From NCBI GenBank assembly GCA_949297075.1, contig CASFRX010000034.1, positions 1-33,598 on the forward strand: a stretch of DNA of 33,598 nt, in the 5' to 3' direction. This document shows, piece after piece, positions 7,485 through 16,567 of the stretch (the stretch's first letter is position 1; every line of letters starts with the position of its first letter). Source of the stretch: an uncultured Oscillospiraceae bacterium (lineage in GTDB: Bacteria > Bacillota > Clostridia > Oscillospirales > Acutalibacteraceae). The notes under the pieces are model-generated. The model searched no databases, was not told the origin of the DNA, and saw only the letters and a list, made by a program, of their open reading frames with translations. Position numbers and translations under genes: made by a program.

Positions 7485-7964
7485 TCACCTCTTAAAGAGC
7501 AAGCACACGCTGTGAGCCGCAATGCCCTCTTCTCTTCCGCTGAAGCCCAGCTTTTCTTCCGTTGTTGCTTTGACATTTACCTGCGAAAGCTCAACACAGC
7601 AGGCGGCGGCAATATTTTCACGCATTTTTTCAATATATGGCTTGAGCTTGGGTTTTTGAGCAATAACAGTTGCGTCAATATTGCCTACACTGTAGCCCTC
7701 TTCGCCTACACGCTTCACAACTGTCTTTAGAAGCTCCAAGCTATCCGCATTTTTAAACGCAGGGTCAGTATCGGGGAACATTCCGCCTATATCACCCAAG
7801 GCGGCGGCGCCTAAAAGCGCATCGCTTACGGCATGGAGAAGCACATCTGCATCGGAATGACCGAGCAGCCCTAAGCTGTGTTCAATTTGGATTCCGCCTA
7901 AAATGAGCTTTCTGCCCTCAACAAGGCGGTGAACATCATAACCGTGACCTACACGAAACACCAT
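7485..7964 (-). CDS. ispF: 2-C-methyl-D-erythritol 2,4-cyclodiphosphate synthase
   Basis: The 159-aa enzyme catalyses the fifth step of the MEP isoprenoid pathway, cyclising CDP-methylerythritol 2-phosphate with release of CMP. The metal-binding motif G-H-G-Y-D-V-H-R-L is at 7-15. [19 protein letters not shown] and the C-terminal [12 protein letters not shown] are all intact. It forms a trimer in known cases. GGAGGG before the ATG overlaps the end of ispD, and the two genes are adjacent, as is common. Confidence 0.97.
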   Translation of the reverse strand: MVFRVGHGYDVHRLVEGRKLILGGIQIEHSLGLLGHSDADVLLHAVSDALLGAAALGDIGGMFPDTDPAFKNADSLELLKTVVKRVGEEGYSVGNIDATVIAQKPKLKPYIEKMRENIAAACCVELSQVNVKATTEEKLGFSGREEGIAAHSVCLLFKR

Positions 7965-8648
7965 TCATCCCTCCAATATACTTTCTGCAAAAGGAATATC
8001 CTCAGGAGTAGTAATTTTAATATTAGTATATGAGCTCTCCACTATCTTCACACTGACTCCGCAAAGCTCGGCAAGGCGGCAATCATCCGTCATATCTTTC
8101 GCTTTTTCGCCGAGCTTATTTACACATTCGGTGTAAATAGATTTTTTGAAGCATTGGGGAGTATGCACCGCACGCAAGGTTTCACGAGGCGGTGTATCTA
8201 TAATAAATGAATTGCCGTCAATTATTTTAACCGTATCTTTTACAGGTACCGCACAGGCGGCGGCACCGCACTCAAATGCGGCAAGAATTGTCGTATTGAT
8301 TATTTTCTGTGTAACAAAGGGTCTTGCTCCGTCATGTATTGCAACAAGCCCGGTCCTTTCATCGCAGGCTGCAAGAGCATTTGCAACGCTTTTCTGCCTT
8401 GTTTCGCCCCCTGCTACGATTTTTCTAACCTTTCCGCAGGAGGAAAGCAAAGCCTTATATTCTTCGATATCCTCCGCTCTTGCGGCAATGATTATTTCGT
8501 GAGTATTGCAGTTATTTTCAAAAGCTTCAACCGTTCTTTCAAGCACGGTTTTGCCGCCGACTTTAAGCAGAAGTTTATTTTCTCCGCCCATGCGGCGAGA
8601 ACTCCCTGCGGCAACGATTATTGCCGATACAAAGCCTTTTTCATTCAT
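7965..8648 (-). CDS. ispD: 2-C-methyl-D-erythritol 4-phosphate cytidylyltransferase
   Basis: The 227-aa enzyme catalyses the third MEP-pathway step, transfer of CMP from CTP to methylerythritol 4-phosphate. The N-terminal nucleotide-binding motif A-I-I-V-A-A-G-S-S-R-R-M-G and the downstream K-L-L-L are intact, as are I-H-D-G-A-R-P-F-V, T-V-K and D-T-P-P-R-E. I place the start at the ATG in the ATGAATGA overlap with rnmV (8-nt overlap), because the family begins just before the K-G-F-V-S-A-I-I-V-A-A-G motif. An upstream ATG at 8687 would add 13 residues and overlap rnmV by 47 nt. Confidence 0.95.
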   Translation of the reverse strand: MNEKGFVSAIIVAAGSSRRMGGENKLLLKVGGKTVLERTVEAFENNCNTHEIIIAARAEDIEEYKALLSSCGKVRKIVAGGETRQKSVANALAACDERTGLVAIHDGARPFVTQKIINTTILAAFECGAAACAVPVKDTVKIIDGNSFIIDTPPRETLRAVHTPQCFKKSIYTECVNKLGEKAKDMTDDCRLAELCGVSVKIVESSYTNIKITTPEDIPFAESILEG

Positions 8649-9234
8649 CAAAATCAAGTCCTTCGACTGCGGATTTATATTCTTCATAGCTCATAAAGGT
8701 ATTAATCATTTCAAGCATTGAGCTTGTTGAAAGCCTCTGCGGCAAATCAAGCTTTTTGAGCAAAGCAAGCCGTTTTTGTTTGCTGTTTGCGCCTCCGCTT
8801 ATGCCGTCCTCAAACAAATCAACGACCTCTACCCTTTTACCCTTTTGGGTATTTTCTTCGCAGAGCACTCCTGCCTTTTGGAGCGCATCGGTCAGCGCCT
8901 TTGTCTGCATACCCTCAACTCCCAGCTTTCCCTCTTTGGCCGGCTCCGCCTTGCGTCTCTCCTTGCCCAAAACATCAGGAATATAGGCATGAGTTACTTT
9001 GTCCTTTGGCAGACTGCCTCCCAAAAAAGCCCGGATTTTGAAGCCTGCGGAATCGCTGTCCGTCAAAATCAAAATTTCTTTTTTTTCGGCTAAGCGCCTT
9101 ATTAATTTTTGCTTTTCCTTGTCCTTGAAAATTGCAAAGCCGTCGGTGCAGATTATTGTTGCATCAAGCAAAGATTCAAGGCGAATTTTATCGTACTTTC
9201 CCTCCACTATTACGGCTTGCTTAAGTTTAATCAT
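8641..9234 (-). CDS. rnmV: Ribonuclease M5-like TOPRIM protein
   Basis: A 197-aa protein with an N-terminal TOPRIM domain: V-I-V-E-G-K-Y-D-K (8-16), containing the catalytic Glu, and I-L-T-D-S-D-S-A-G (about 56-64) with the D-x-D pair. The C-terminal part matches the DUF4093 extension of RNase M5, which matures 5S rRNA in Bacillus together with ribosomal protein L18. AAAGGA precedes the ATG. It is 11 nt downstream of holA and overlaps ispD. It lacks the usual neighbour ksgA in this window. Confidence 0.9.
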   Translation of the reverse strand: MIKLKQAVIVEGKYDKIRLESLLDATIICTDGFAIFKDKEKQKLIRRLAEKKEILILTDSDSAGFKIRAFLGGSLPKDKVTHAYIPDVLGKERRKAEPAKEGKLGVEGMQTKALTDALQKAGVLCEENTQKGKRVEVVDLFEDGISGGANSKQKRLALLKKLDLPQRLSTSSMLEMINTFMSYEEYKSAVEGLDFDE

Positions 9235-9245
9235 TGTTTTTTCCT

Positions 9246-10274
9246 TTATATCAAAATTAATTTAAGCATGGTCTCCTCAAGTATGCGTCGCTCATCAAGC
9301 GCTGTGCTTTTAATTCTCATATCAGCGTCTGCCAAAATCTCAAGGCAGGTACGAAGCTGTTCCATGCTCATTTGCGAGCTGCTTCGTGCCGCATTTTTCA
9401 GCCTAAATTCACGGCGCTTGTAGTTGAAAACCTGAGCCGCCGCATCGGCAGCCTCTCCTGCATTGAGAGCAATCTGTGCGCGATACATATCCACATAAGA
9501 AGAAATCAGCGTGCCTAAAATCACAACAGGCTTTTCCTTTTGCGCCAGCAAATCGCCTAAAATTCCGAAGGCCTGCGCCGCCGTGCCCCTGACAAGAGCC
9601 TTTGATAAATCGAACACGCTTGCGTCAAGGCTGCGAATACAAACAGCATCTACATCACGCTTTGTCAGCTCACCCTCGCCTTTATAGAAGCAGAGCTTTT
9701 CAAGCTCGTTGAGAAGCATATTGAGTTCATCACCCACACGCTTGACTAAATAGGTTGAAACATCTCGGCTCATTTCACAGCCTCGTTTTTTTGCGCCGTT
9801 TTCCAAGAGCTTAAAAAGCTGAGAGCCGCTCATTTTATCGAGCCTGAGCACAACCCCTGCATCGTCTATAGCTTTTATAAAGGCCTTTGCCTTATCTTTT
9901 TTCTCGTCAAGAGCAATGCTGTCCATCCAGAAAACCATAACACAGGTTTCGGGAGGATCCCCTAAAAGATCCAGCAGAACCTCAAAATCGTCATTCTTCA
10001 TTTTGTCTACTGCCAAATCTTTAATGACAACGCAGTTTTTTTCACTCATAAAAGGCATGGACTGCGCAACCTGGTAGAGATTATCGAAAACAAAATTTTC
10101 TCCGTTAATTCGGTGAAGATTAAACTGAGCCATAGCCTCGTCAACGCTTTTTTTTTCAAGCTGAGAAACGTAGTGCTTCTTCAAATAATCTTCATCGCCC
10201 ATAACAAGGCAAAGCATGGGCAGCTCCCCTGCCGAAAGCATTTTTTTAAATTCCTGTTCAGTCAAAGCCGCCAA
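9246..10274 (-). CDS. holA: DNA polymerase III delta subunit
   Basis: The 342-aa clamp-loader wrench subunit opens the beta clamp during replication. An N-terminal AAA-like region (L-C-L-V-M-G-D-E-D-Y-L-K-K-H-Y) lacks a functional Walker A, as expected for delta. The middle shows R-L-D-K-M-S-G-S-Q-L-F-K and the C-terminal domain D-V-D-A-V-C-I-R-S-L-D-A-S-V-F-D-L, typical of HolA. I choose a TTG start 8 nt after a GGAGG at 10283-10287. An upstream ATG at 10298 would add eight residues and place that ribosome binding site inside the gene. The start lies inside the end of comEC (17-nt overlap), giving translational coupling. Confidence 0.92.
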   Translation of the reverse strand: MAALTEQEFKKMLSAGELPMLCLVMGDEDYLKKHYVSQLEKKSVDEAMAQFNLHRINGENFVFDNLYQVAQSMPFMSEKNCVVIKDLAVDKMKNDDFEVLLDLLGDPPETCVMVFWMDSIALDEKKDKAKAFIKAIDDAGVVLRLDKMSGSQLFKLLENGAKKRGCEMSRDVSTYLVKRVGDELNMLLNELEKLCFYKGEGELTKRDVDAVCIRSLDASVFDLSKALVRGTAAQAFGILGDLLAQKEKPVVILGTLISSYVDMYRAQIALNAGEAADAAAQVFNYKRREFRLKNAARSSSQMSMEQLRTCLEILADADMRIKSTALDERRILEETMLKLILI

Positions 10275-12309
10275 CTTCTTCGCCTCCTTTAATAACACCG
10301 AATTTATTGTAGCTAAAATTCAGTTCATCGCTTTTATCTTTTTTAGTCGGTCTGATTATAAAATCCGCATCTGTATTCTGCACGCCGTTGTCGGTAAGAA
10401 TTATTTCCGTTTTGCCGCTTTTGGCTTCCACCGTACAATAATTTGATGCGAATGTAATTTTGGTATTGTAAAAATCAAAGCTTGCTCTGTCGGTTATCTC
10501 ATACTGCTTTGTAAAAGCTAAAACATCATTGTATTTTGAAAGGATTACATTTTCCACATCATATTTGCTGAAAAACCTCTGAGCTTTATTGATTTTTTCG
10601 CCGCCGACAGTCTGCGGCAGCAGCAATATAACATTTTCACAGCCCTTATTATACAAAATACTCTCTGCGCTTTTAAGAGCGCTACCGTCGCAGCCGATTA
10701 CAACTGCATCCTGTGACTTTGAAACAACAACGCAGGAAGCGGTATAGCTTATATCCACACGGTCCGTTTCCATAACGCAGCCGTATACTGCGGTTAAAAC
10801 AACCGCACCGCTCAACGCAGCTATGCAAATGCGCTTAGCCAAGGCTCTATTTTTAATGAGCGCTATTGCCGCCGCAACCGCAATCAAAGCAGCCGCAAGG
10901 GTGAGCTTTGAAAAGCCGTTGTCCACGCTGACGCTTGCATACCGAAAGCCGGATAGCCAATCGGTCACATTAAGCAAATAATCACAAAGCTCACTGCATA
11001 CAAAAGCCGTAATATCCGACACAAAGCCCGTTGGTACAACACAAATCAGGGATAGAATCAGCACCGCCGAAACAGCGTACATCGTCAAAAGATTTGCAGG
11101 CAAAAACACAAGCGAGATTCTGCCTATGAAAAACACGGTAACCGGCAGACAAAACACAGTTGCCGCAACTGCAATCCCCATGGCATTTAAAGCTTTTCTT
11201 ATAAAAGCCGCAAGCCACAAAGGTCTGATTATTCCGTAAAGAGAAGAGCTGAATCTGTTAATGTATTTTGATGTTAAAACAATGCCGAGGGTTGCGGAAA
11301 AGGAAAGCATAAACGACCAATCAACAACCGCATAAGGACCCAAAAATGCAATTACAAAAGCGGCAAGGCCGAGAGAATTGAGTGTATCTGCCCGTTTTGA
11401 AATAAGCTTGCCTGCAAACAGTATGCACACCATAATACAGCTGCGAACAACGGACTGAGAAAAGCCCGAAATGCCTGCATAGAAAACGGCAACCGACATA
11501 CATATTGCCGCCCACAGTCTGACATACCGCCGAGAGGCACCGCAAAGCAGCTTATAAAGGGATAACACAATAATGCTCATATGCATTCCGGATACGGCAA
11601 GCACATGGGAAAGCCCCGACCGCCTGAAATCAGAATAGGCGGAGTCGCTGAGCAAATCCGTATCACCGGTCAACATTCCTATGGCAAGGCCTGCGCTGTC
11701 GCCCTGCATCAGACCTGCGAAGCGATCCCTGATATATTCCTTTGCCTCAAGCAGCCAATAGCCGAAAGGCTTTTTAGTGCAAGGCGATATCTTATATTCC
11801 GTACAGTCTGAGCACTGCCAATAAACGCCCTTTGCTTTGTAGTAAGCTATCAAATCCTCAGAATAGTTTTCTATGGAATTTATTCTGCCCACAAAGCTTA
11901 TACGGTCGTATGCGCTCGCATCCAGCGGATTTTCGACAGAAAGGAGGAGCTTGCCGCTGCAGGCTGCGCCGTCAATCTGCTCAACTTTTAAAATATAGCT
12001 CCAACTGCTAGTACCTTTAACGGGCAAGCTAACTATTTGCGCCAAAACCTCTTTTTCCCTGCCGACAAGCTCAAGAGCAGGGCTGTAGATATAGCTTTCA
12101 TATAAGCCGAAAACAGAGCAGGCGAGCAATATGCTAAGACAAACAACCGAGTATACTCCTCTGCGCTCAAACCCCTTGCAGAATATGCAAACAACAAGAC
12201 TGCACAGTGCAAAAAGCACGAGCACGAAAGATGCGCCGTCAGTAAGATTGAGCGCAGCAAGCGCCAAAGTGAAGCTCAGCCCCACTAAGGCGAAAGGACG
12301 GGATATCAT
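10258..12309 (-). CDS. comEC: ComEC/Rec2-family DNA-uptake channel protein with degenerate C-terminal domain
   Basis: A 683-aa polytopic membrane protein. The N-terminal membrane anchor and soluble DUF4131-like part are followed by the Competence domain with the hallmark R-R-S-G-L-S-H-V-L-A-V-S-G-M-H-M (about 230-245) and many transmembrane helices. The C-terminal region (about 510-683) occupies the place of the metallo-beta-lactamase nuclease domain, but the H-x-H-x-D-H zinc motif is absent; L-L-L-P-Q-T-V-G-G-E appears where it is expected. The protein is also shorter than the usual 750-800 aa. ComEC transports single-stranded DNA in transformation. The 4-nt ATGA overlap with the phosphoribosyltransferase gene and the overlap with holA fit the common comEC-holA order. 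Confidence 0.93.
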   Translation of the reverse strand: MISRPFALVGLSFTLALAALNLTDGASFVLVLFALCSLVVCIFCKGFERRGVYSVVCLSILLACSVFGLYESYIYSPALELVGREKEVLAQIVSLPVKGTSSWSYILKVEQIDGAACSGKLLLSVENPLDASAYDRISFVGRINSIENYSEDLIAYYKAKGVYWQCSDCTEYKISPCTKKPFGYWLLEAKEYIRDRFAGLMQGDSAGLAIGMLTGDTDLLSDSAYSDFRRSGLSHVLAVSGMHMSIIVLSLYKLLCGASRRYVRLWAAICMSVAVFYAGISGFSQSVVRSCIMVCILFAGKLISKRADTLNSLGLAAFVIAFLGPYAVVDWSFMLSFSATLGIVLTSKYINRFSSSLYGIIRPLWLAAFIRKALNAMGIAVAATVFCLPVTVFFIGRISLVFLPANLLTMYAVSAVLILSLICVVPTGFVSDITAFVCSELCDYLLNVTDWLSGFRYASVSVDNGFSKLTLAAALIAVAAAIALIKNRALAKRICIAALSGAVVLTAVYGCVMETDRVDISYTASCVVVSKSQDAVVIGCDGSALKSAESILYNKGCENVILLLPQTVGGEKINKAQRFFSKYDVENVILSKYNDVLAFTKQYEITDRASFDFYNTKITFASNYCTVEAKSGKTEIILTDNGVQNTDADFIIRPTKKDKSDELNFSYNKFGVIKGGEEVGGFD

Positions 12310-12845
12310 TTAAAAATGAGGGGCAATTTTTCTAAGAACACAATATCATCTCTGTCTGCCGCATCGCCCTCGGCAAGCACCGCCGCCTTGGCGACAATTT
12401 CAACATCAAATTTTGACATAAGCTCTTCCATAGCACGCAAAGATTCGCCTGTGCTGATAACATCATCAACCACAACAACTCTCTTGCCTCTGATCTGTTC
12501 GCCGTCTGCTCCGTCTAAAATAAGAGTTTGAACAGTGTCTGTTGTAATGGAGCGAACATTTACCTCAACGGGAGACTGCATATAGAGCTTTGCACGCTTT
12601 CTTGCAACGAAATATTTTTTGCCGCTCTGACGGGACATTTCATAAGCAAGAGGTATGCTCTTAGCTTCGGGAGTGACTATGTAATCAAATTCGGGCAATT
12701 TTTTGAGCAGCTCTTCGCTTGCCTTAACGGTTAATTCAACATCGCCGAAAATAATGAAGCCTGCAATGCTCACCTTTTCGTTGAGAGGGCAAATAGGCAG
12801 CTGCCTTTCAAGCCCTGCAATATTCATTGTATAAAATTCAGCCAT
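12306..12845 (-). CDS. Phosphoribosyltransferase (adenine-phosphoribosyltransferase-like)
   Basis: A 179-aa type I phosphoribosyltransferase. The PRPP-binding loop V-V-V-V-D-D-V-I-S-T-G-E-S-L (about 122-135) is intact. The N-terminal part has F-D-Y-I-V-T-P-E-A-K-S-I-P-L-A-Y, resembling the substrate hood region of Apt/Xpt enzymes, and Y-F-V-A-R-K-R-A-K-L-Y. It probably salvages a purine base, but the base cannot be fixed by eye. GAGGAG precedes the ATG. It overlaps comEC by 4 nt and follows the HIT gene by 41 nt. Confidence 0.88.
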   Translation of the reverse strand: MAEFYTMNIAGLERQLPICPLNEKVSIAGFIIFGDVELTVKASEELLKKLPEFDYIVTPEAKSIPLAYEMSRQSGKKYFVARKRAKLYMQSPVEVNVRSITTDTVQTLILDGADGEQIRGKRVVVVDDVISTGESLRAMEELMSKFDVEIVAKAAVLAEGDAADRDDIVFLEKLPLIFK

Positions 12846-12886
12846 AACTTTTCTCCTCCGATATTAAACAGTGTTATTCCTCTTTC

Positions 12887-13228
12887 TCAGCCCGGAGGCC
12901 AGGTGAAATCTCTGCCGCCAAGCAAATGGAAGTGGATATGATGAACACTCTGACCTGCGCTTTCGCCGCAGTTTGTAACCACACGGAAGCCATTATCAAG
13001 TCCGAGCTCTTTTGCAAGCTTTGCCGCAACTTCAAAAACATGGGCAATCAGCGCAGAATTTGTTTCGTCAATTTCCGCCGCTGATTTAATGTGTTCTTTG
13101 GGAATTACAAGTATGTGTGTAGGAGCCTGAGGGTCAAGGTCGTAGAACGCTAAAACCTTATCGTCCTCATAGGCTTTGTTGCTGGGGATTTCCCCTGCCG
13201 CAATTTTGCAAAAAATACAATCAGCCAT
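12887..13228 (-). CDS. HIT-family (Hint-type) nucleotide hydrolase
   Basis: A 113-aa histidine-triad protein. The start C-I-F-C-K-I-A-A-G-E-I-P-S is typical of the Hint branch, and the triad H-H-I-H-F-H-L-L (about 96-103) is complete. Hint proteins hydrolyse purine nucleoside phosphoramidates such as aminoacyl-AMP. Its position 34 nt downstream of alaS is in keeping with a link to aminoacyl-adenylate clean-up, which is inference. AAAGGAG precedes the ATG. Confidence 0.95.
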   Translation of the reverse strand: MADCIFCKIAAGEIPSNKAYEDDKVLAFYDLDPQAPTHILVIPKEHIKSAAEIDETNSALIAHVFEVAAKLAKELGLDNGFRVVTNCGESAGQSVHHIHFHLLGGRDFTWPPG

Positions 13229-13262
13229 TTCAAATCTCCTTTGTAATGTATTTTATTTCCGT

Positions 13263-15899
13263 TTATTTAAGCATTCCTGCTACAATTTCGTTTGCGGCCG
13301 CAACTGCACTGTCGAGCTTATCAAGCTCCTTTGCGCCTGCCATTGCAAAATCGGGCTTGCCGCCGCCGTTGCCCCCTGCTTTCTGAGCAACTGCACGGAC
13401 TATTGAGCCGGCGTTTGCGCCTGCCGCTACAGCAGCCTTGCCGCAGGCAACAGCAATATTTGCGCTGCCCTTTTCGTTGTTAATGCAGGCAATAACCGCA
13501 ACAATATCATCGCCCTGCTCCTTAGCTTTGTCGCCGAGCTTGCGGATATCGTCGGCAGACATATCCTCAACCTTTGCAGTTACCAGCTTAACTGAGCCGA
13601 TTGCAACGGGAGCAGAGAAAATATCGGCAGATTTGAGGTCTGTAAGCTGAGAAGAAAGGTTTGCAATTTCTCTGTCCTTTTCTTTCAGCTCAGCCGCCAT
13701 GCCGGTGACCTTGCGTTCAAGCTCGTTTACGCTGTTGAGCTTGAGTGCTTTCGCCGAACCTGCAAGAATACCGTTGAGAGAAGCGATGTATTCTAACACA
13801 CCCTTGCCTGTTACAGCCTCAATACGGCGCACACCCGAAGCAACGGAGGATTCGGAAATAATCTTGAATAAGCCAAGCTTACTTGTGTTATTTACATGAG
13901 TACCGCCGCAAAGCTCAAGAGAATAATCTCCCGCTCTGACAACACGGACACGGTCGGAATACTTTTCGCCGAAGAGAGCCATTGCGCCCATAGCCTTTGC
14001 TTCTTCCAAACCCATTTCCGTTGAAGAAACCTCGATACCTGCAAGGATAATTTCGTTTACGCTGTCTTCAACTGCCTTAACCTCCTGAGCTGTAAGAGCA
14101 GAGAAATGAGAAAAATCAAAGCGCATTGCTTTTGCGTTGACAAGCTGACCTGCCTGTTCAACATGACTGCCGAGAGTTTTTCGGAGAGCCGCCTGAAGAA
14201 GATGAGCCGCTGTGTGGTTACGCATTGTGGCTTCTCGCTCAGCTTCGTTAACCTTTGCCTCAACGCTGTCGCCCACCTTTGCGCTCTCGCCCTCTGCAAT
14301 CTCACCGAGATGGAGGAACACGCCGTCATTAGTCTTTGTTGTCTTAGCAACATTGAAGCTCCAGCCGTTGCCGTTGATAACGCCGCTGTCGCCTGCCTGA
14401 CCGCCGCTTTCTCCGTAGAAAGGAGTAGCCCTGAGAACCATAGCCGCCTTTACGCCCGGCTCAACAAAATCCACACGCTCGCCATCAACAATAAGGCTGA
14501 CGATTTCGCTTGTCTCGCTCATCTTTTCGTAGCCTACAAACTCTGTTGCAGGCAGACCCTTTGTGACAATGCCTGTATCTTTCCAGCCCTCTGCGCCTGC
14601 GTCCTTGCGTGCGTTCCTTGCACGCTGACGCTGTTCAAGCACAAGTCTGTCATATTCTTCAAGATCAACGGCAATTCCCTTTTCCTCCAAAATTTCTTTT
14701 GTAAGGTCAATGGGGAAGCCATAAGTATCGGAGAGCTTAAAGGCATCTGCACCGCTGAGAGTTTCGCCGCAGGAGGCTGTCATCTGCTCAAGGAGCTGAA
14801 GACCCGTATCAATCGTCTTTAAGAAGTTTTCTTCTTCAAGCTGAATAACCTTAACAATGAAATCGTGCTTCTCAACGAGAATGGGATAAGCATTTTCATT
14901 CTCTTTGATAACGGTTTCACAGACCTCTGCAAGGAAAGGGCGGTCAATGCCGAGCATTCTTCCGTGGCGAGCTGCACGGCGAAGCAAACGGCGAAGAACA
15001 TAACCTCTGCCCTCGTTTGAAGGCATAACGCCGTCACTAATCATAAAGGTTGTGGAGCGAATATGGTCGGTAATAACTCGCAAAGAAATATCTTTCTTTT
15101 CGTCCGCATGATATTCAACGCCTGCAATTTTGCAGATATGCTTCATAATGTTCTGTATTGTATCAACCTCAAAGAGGTTTTCAACACCCTGTGAAATGCA
15201 GGCAAGGCGCTCAAGACCCATACCTGTATCAATATTGGGACGGGCAAGAGGCTCATAATTGCCGTTGCCGTCGTTGGAAAACTGAGTGAAAACAAGGTTC
15301 CAAAATTCGACAAATCTGTCGCACTCACAGCCTACCTTACAGTCGGGAGAGCCGCAGCCAAATTCCTCGCCTCTGTCATAATAAATCTCCGAGCAAGGAC
15401 CGCATGGGCCTGCGCCGTGCTCCCAGAAGTTATCCTCTTTGCCGAAACGAACCATATGGTCCTCGGCAATACCGATTTCCTTAGTCCAAATATCGTATGC
15501 TTCATCGTCATCAATATAAACGCTCATATAGAGTCTGTCCTTAGGCATTTCCATAACCTTGGTGCAAAATTCATATGCCCAATTAATAGCATCACGCTTG
15601 AAATAATCGCCGAAGGAGAAGTTGCCGAGCATTTCAAAATAAGTGCCGTGGCGAGCTGTTTTACCTACACGCTCAATATCGGGAGTGCGGATACATTTCT
15701 GGCAGGTTGTAACTCTTTCTCTCGGGGGAGTTACCTCGCCTGTGAAATACTTTTTCATAGGGGACATACCTGCGTTAATCAGCAGCAGGCTGCGGTCTCC
15801 CTGAGGCACCAGCGAAAAGCTGGGTAAGCGAAGATGTCCCTTTGATTCGTAAAAGCTGAGGAATTTTTCTCTCAGCTCGTTAAGTCCTGTCCATTCCAT
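13263..15899 (-). CDS. alaS: Alanyl-tRNA synthetase
   Basis: The 878-aa class II synthetase charges tRNA-Ala. Class II core motifs are visible (F-L-S-F-Y-E-S-K-G-H near the start, G-A-G-P-C-G-P-C-S-E-I-Y-Y in the middle of the catalytic domain). The editing domain has the zinc-binding H-T-A-A-H-L-L and, further on, L-C-G-G-T-H-V. The C-terminal end carries the G-G-N-G-G-G-K-P-D-F-A-M-A-G motif of the C-Ala domain. Full length for the family. The ATG at 15899 lies 11 nt after AAAGGA; a TTG at 15908 sits too close to that site. No T-box leader is seen directly upstream; the cupin gene is 44 nt away. Confidence 0.98.
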   Translation of the reverse strand: MEWTGLNELREKFLSFYESKGHLRLPSFSLVPQGDRSLLLINAGMSPMKKYFTGEVTPPRERVTTCQKCIRTPDIERVGKTARHGTYFEMLGNFSFGDYFKRDAINWAYEFCTKVMEMPKDRLYMSVYIDDDEAYDIWTKEIGIAEDHMVRFGKEDNFWEHGAGPCGPCSEIYYDRGEEFGCGSPDCKVGCECDRFVEFWNLVFTQFSNDGNGNYEPLARPNIDTGMGLERLACISQGVENLFEVDTIQNIMKHICKIAGVEYHADEKKDISLRVITDHIRSTTFMISDGVMPSNEGRGYVLRRLLRRAARHGRMLGIDRPFLAEVCETVIKENENAYPILVEKHDFIVKVIQLEEENFLKTIDTGLQLLEQMTASCGETLSGADAFKLSDTYGFPIDLTKEILEEKGIAVDLEEYDRLVLEQRQRARNARKDAGAEGWKDTGIVTKGLPATEFVGYEKMSETSEIVSLIVDGERVDFVEPGVKAAMVLRATPFYGESGGQAGDSGVINGNGWSFNVAKTTKTNDGVFLHLGEIAEGESAKVGDSVEAKVNEAEREATMRNHTAAHLLQAALRKTLGSHVEQAGQLVNAKAMRFDFSHFSALTAQEVKAVEDSVNEIILAGIEVSSTEMGLEEAKAMGAMALFGEKYSDRVRVVRAGDYSLELCGGTHVNNTSKLGLFKIISESSVASGVRRIEAVTGKGVLEYIASLNGILAGSAKALKLNSVNELERKVTGMAAELKEKDREIANLSSQLTDLKSADIFSAPVAIGSVKLVTAKVEDMSADDIRKLGDKAKEQGDDIVAVIACINNEKGSANIAVACGKAAVAAGANAGSIVRAVAQKAGGNGGGKPDFAMAGAKELDKLDSAVAAANEIVAGMLK

Positions 15900-15943
15900 T
15901 TTATTCAAAGTCCTTTCGGTTAATTTTCGGTTATAATTTTTTA

Positions 15944-16291
15944 TCAGTAAGTTAGGATTACTGCCGCAACAACAAGGGTTTCACTGCTGCGGTTGGCTAT
16001 TGAGTGGCTCTGACCGCCAAGGCAGATGCAGCTGTCGCCCTTTTTAATGGTTTTCCATTCGCCGCCGTCAAGATACTGAGCTTCGCCCTCGATGACATAG
16101 AAGATTTCCTCTTCGTTTTCGTGAATATGCTCTCCGATTGAAGAACCGGGTTCGAGAGTGAGCGTTGCCATAAGGCGGGATTTGCCTTTAAATTCGCCGT
16201 CGTCAAGCATTTTCGTAACAACAACCTGTCCGTCGCCGCCACGCATATTTACTTTTATTTCCCTCTTCATTTCTTCGTTTCTTTTAACCAT
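15944..16291 (-). CDS. Small single-domain cupin protein
   Basis: A 115-aa cupin. Motif 1 is G-S-S-I-G-E-H-I-H-E-N-E-E-E-I-F-Y-V-I-E-G, with the two His and Glu metal ligands, and motif 2 is G-D-S-C-I-C-L-G-G-Q-S-H-S-I-A-N. Such proteins bind metal and often sugars or small acids, but no substrate can be given. The start is the ATG 7 nt after GAGGT; an in-frame ATG at 16339 lacks a ribosome binding site. It is the first gene of the co-directional run and is divergent from the riboswitch unit. Confidence 0.85.
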   Translation of the reverse strand: MVKRNEEMKREIKVNMRGGDGQVVVTKMLDDGEFKGKSRLMATLTLEPGSSIGEHIHENEEEIFYVIEGEAQYLDGGEWKTIKKGDSCICLGGQSHSIANRSSETLVVAAVILTY

Positions 16292-16532
16292 AATCTCTAC
16301 CTCACTGTTCTTTGGGATTACCGGGGATTTTTCTTGCATCCGTTTTAGAAGCTTGAACTCTCATAACTTTATCCACATCGCACATTGAGCGAAGATATGG
16401 CAAGGGATATAAGCTTAATTATCACAAAAACGCACTTCCTCACTTTAAGATTAATAATTATATATTATAATAATACTTATTGAGCCTTTTGTCACTACTT
16501 AAAGCGTTATTTTTTTAAAAATTTTTCAGCTC

Positions 16533-16561
16533 TTGAAGTTATATTTCAAAAGTAGTATAAT
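16533..16561 (+). promoter_or_regulatory. Sigma-A-type promoter of the riboswitch transcript
   Basis: TTGAAG (16533-16538), a 17-nt spacer and a perfect TATAAT (16556-16561) place a transcription start near 16568, at the 5' edge of the riboswitch. The divergent gap 16292-16532 is AT-rich. I see no clear - strand promoter for the cupin gene there beyond a weak extended -10 candidate. Confidence 0.75.
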
Positions 16562-16567
16562 TTTTTC

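Noticed and set aside
16369..16377. Perfect DnaA-box sequence TTATCCACA upstream of the cupin gene
   Set aside because: A single 9-mer is not unlikely in 33 kb and no cluster, dnaA gene or origin features are near.
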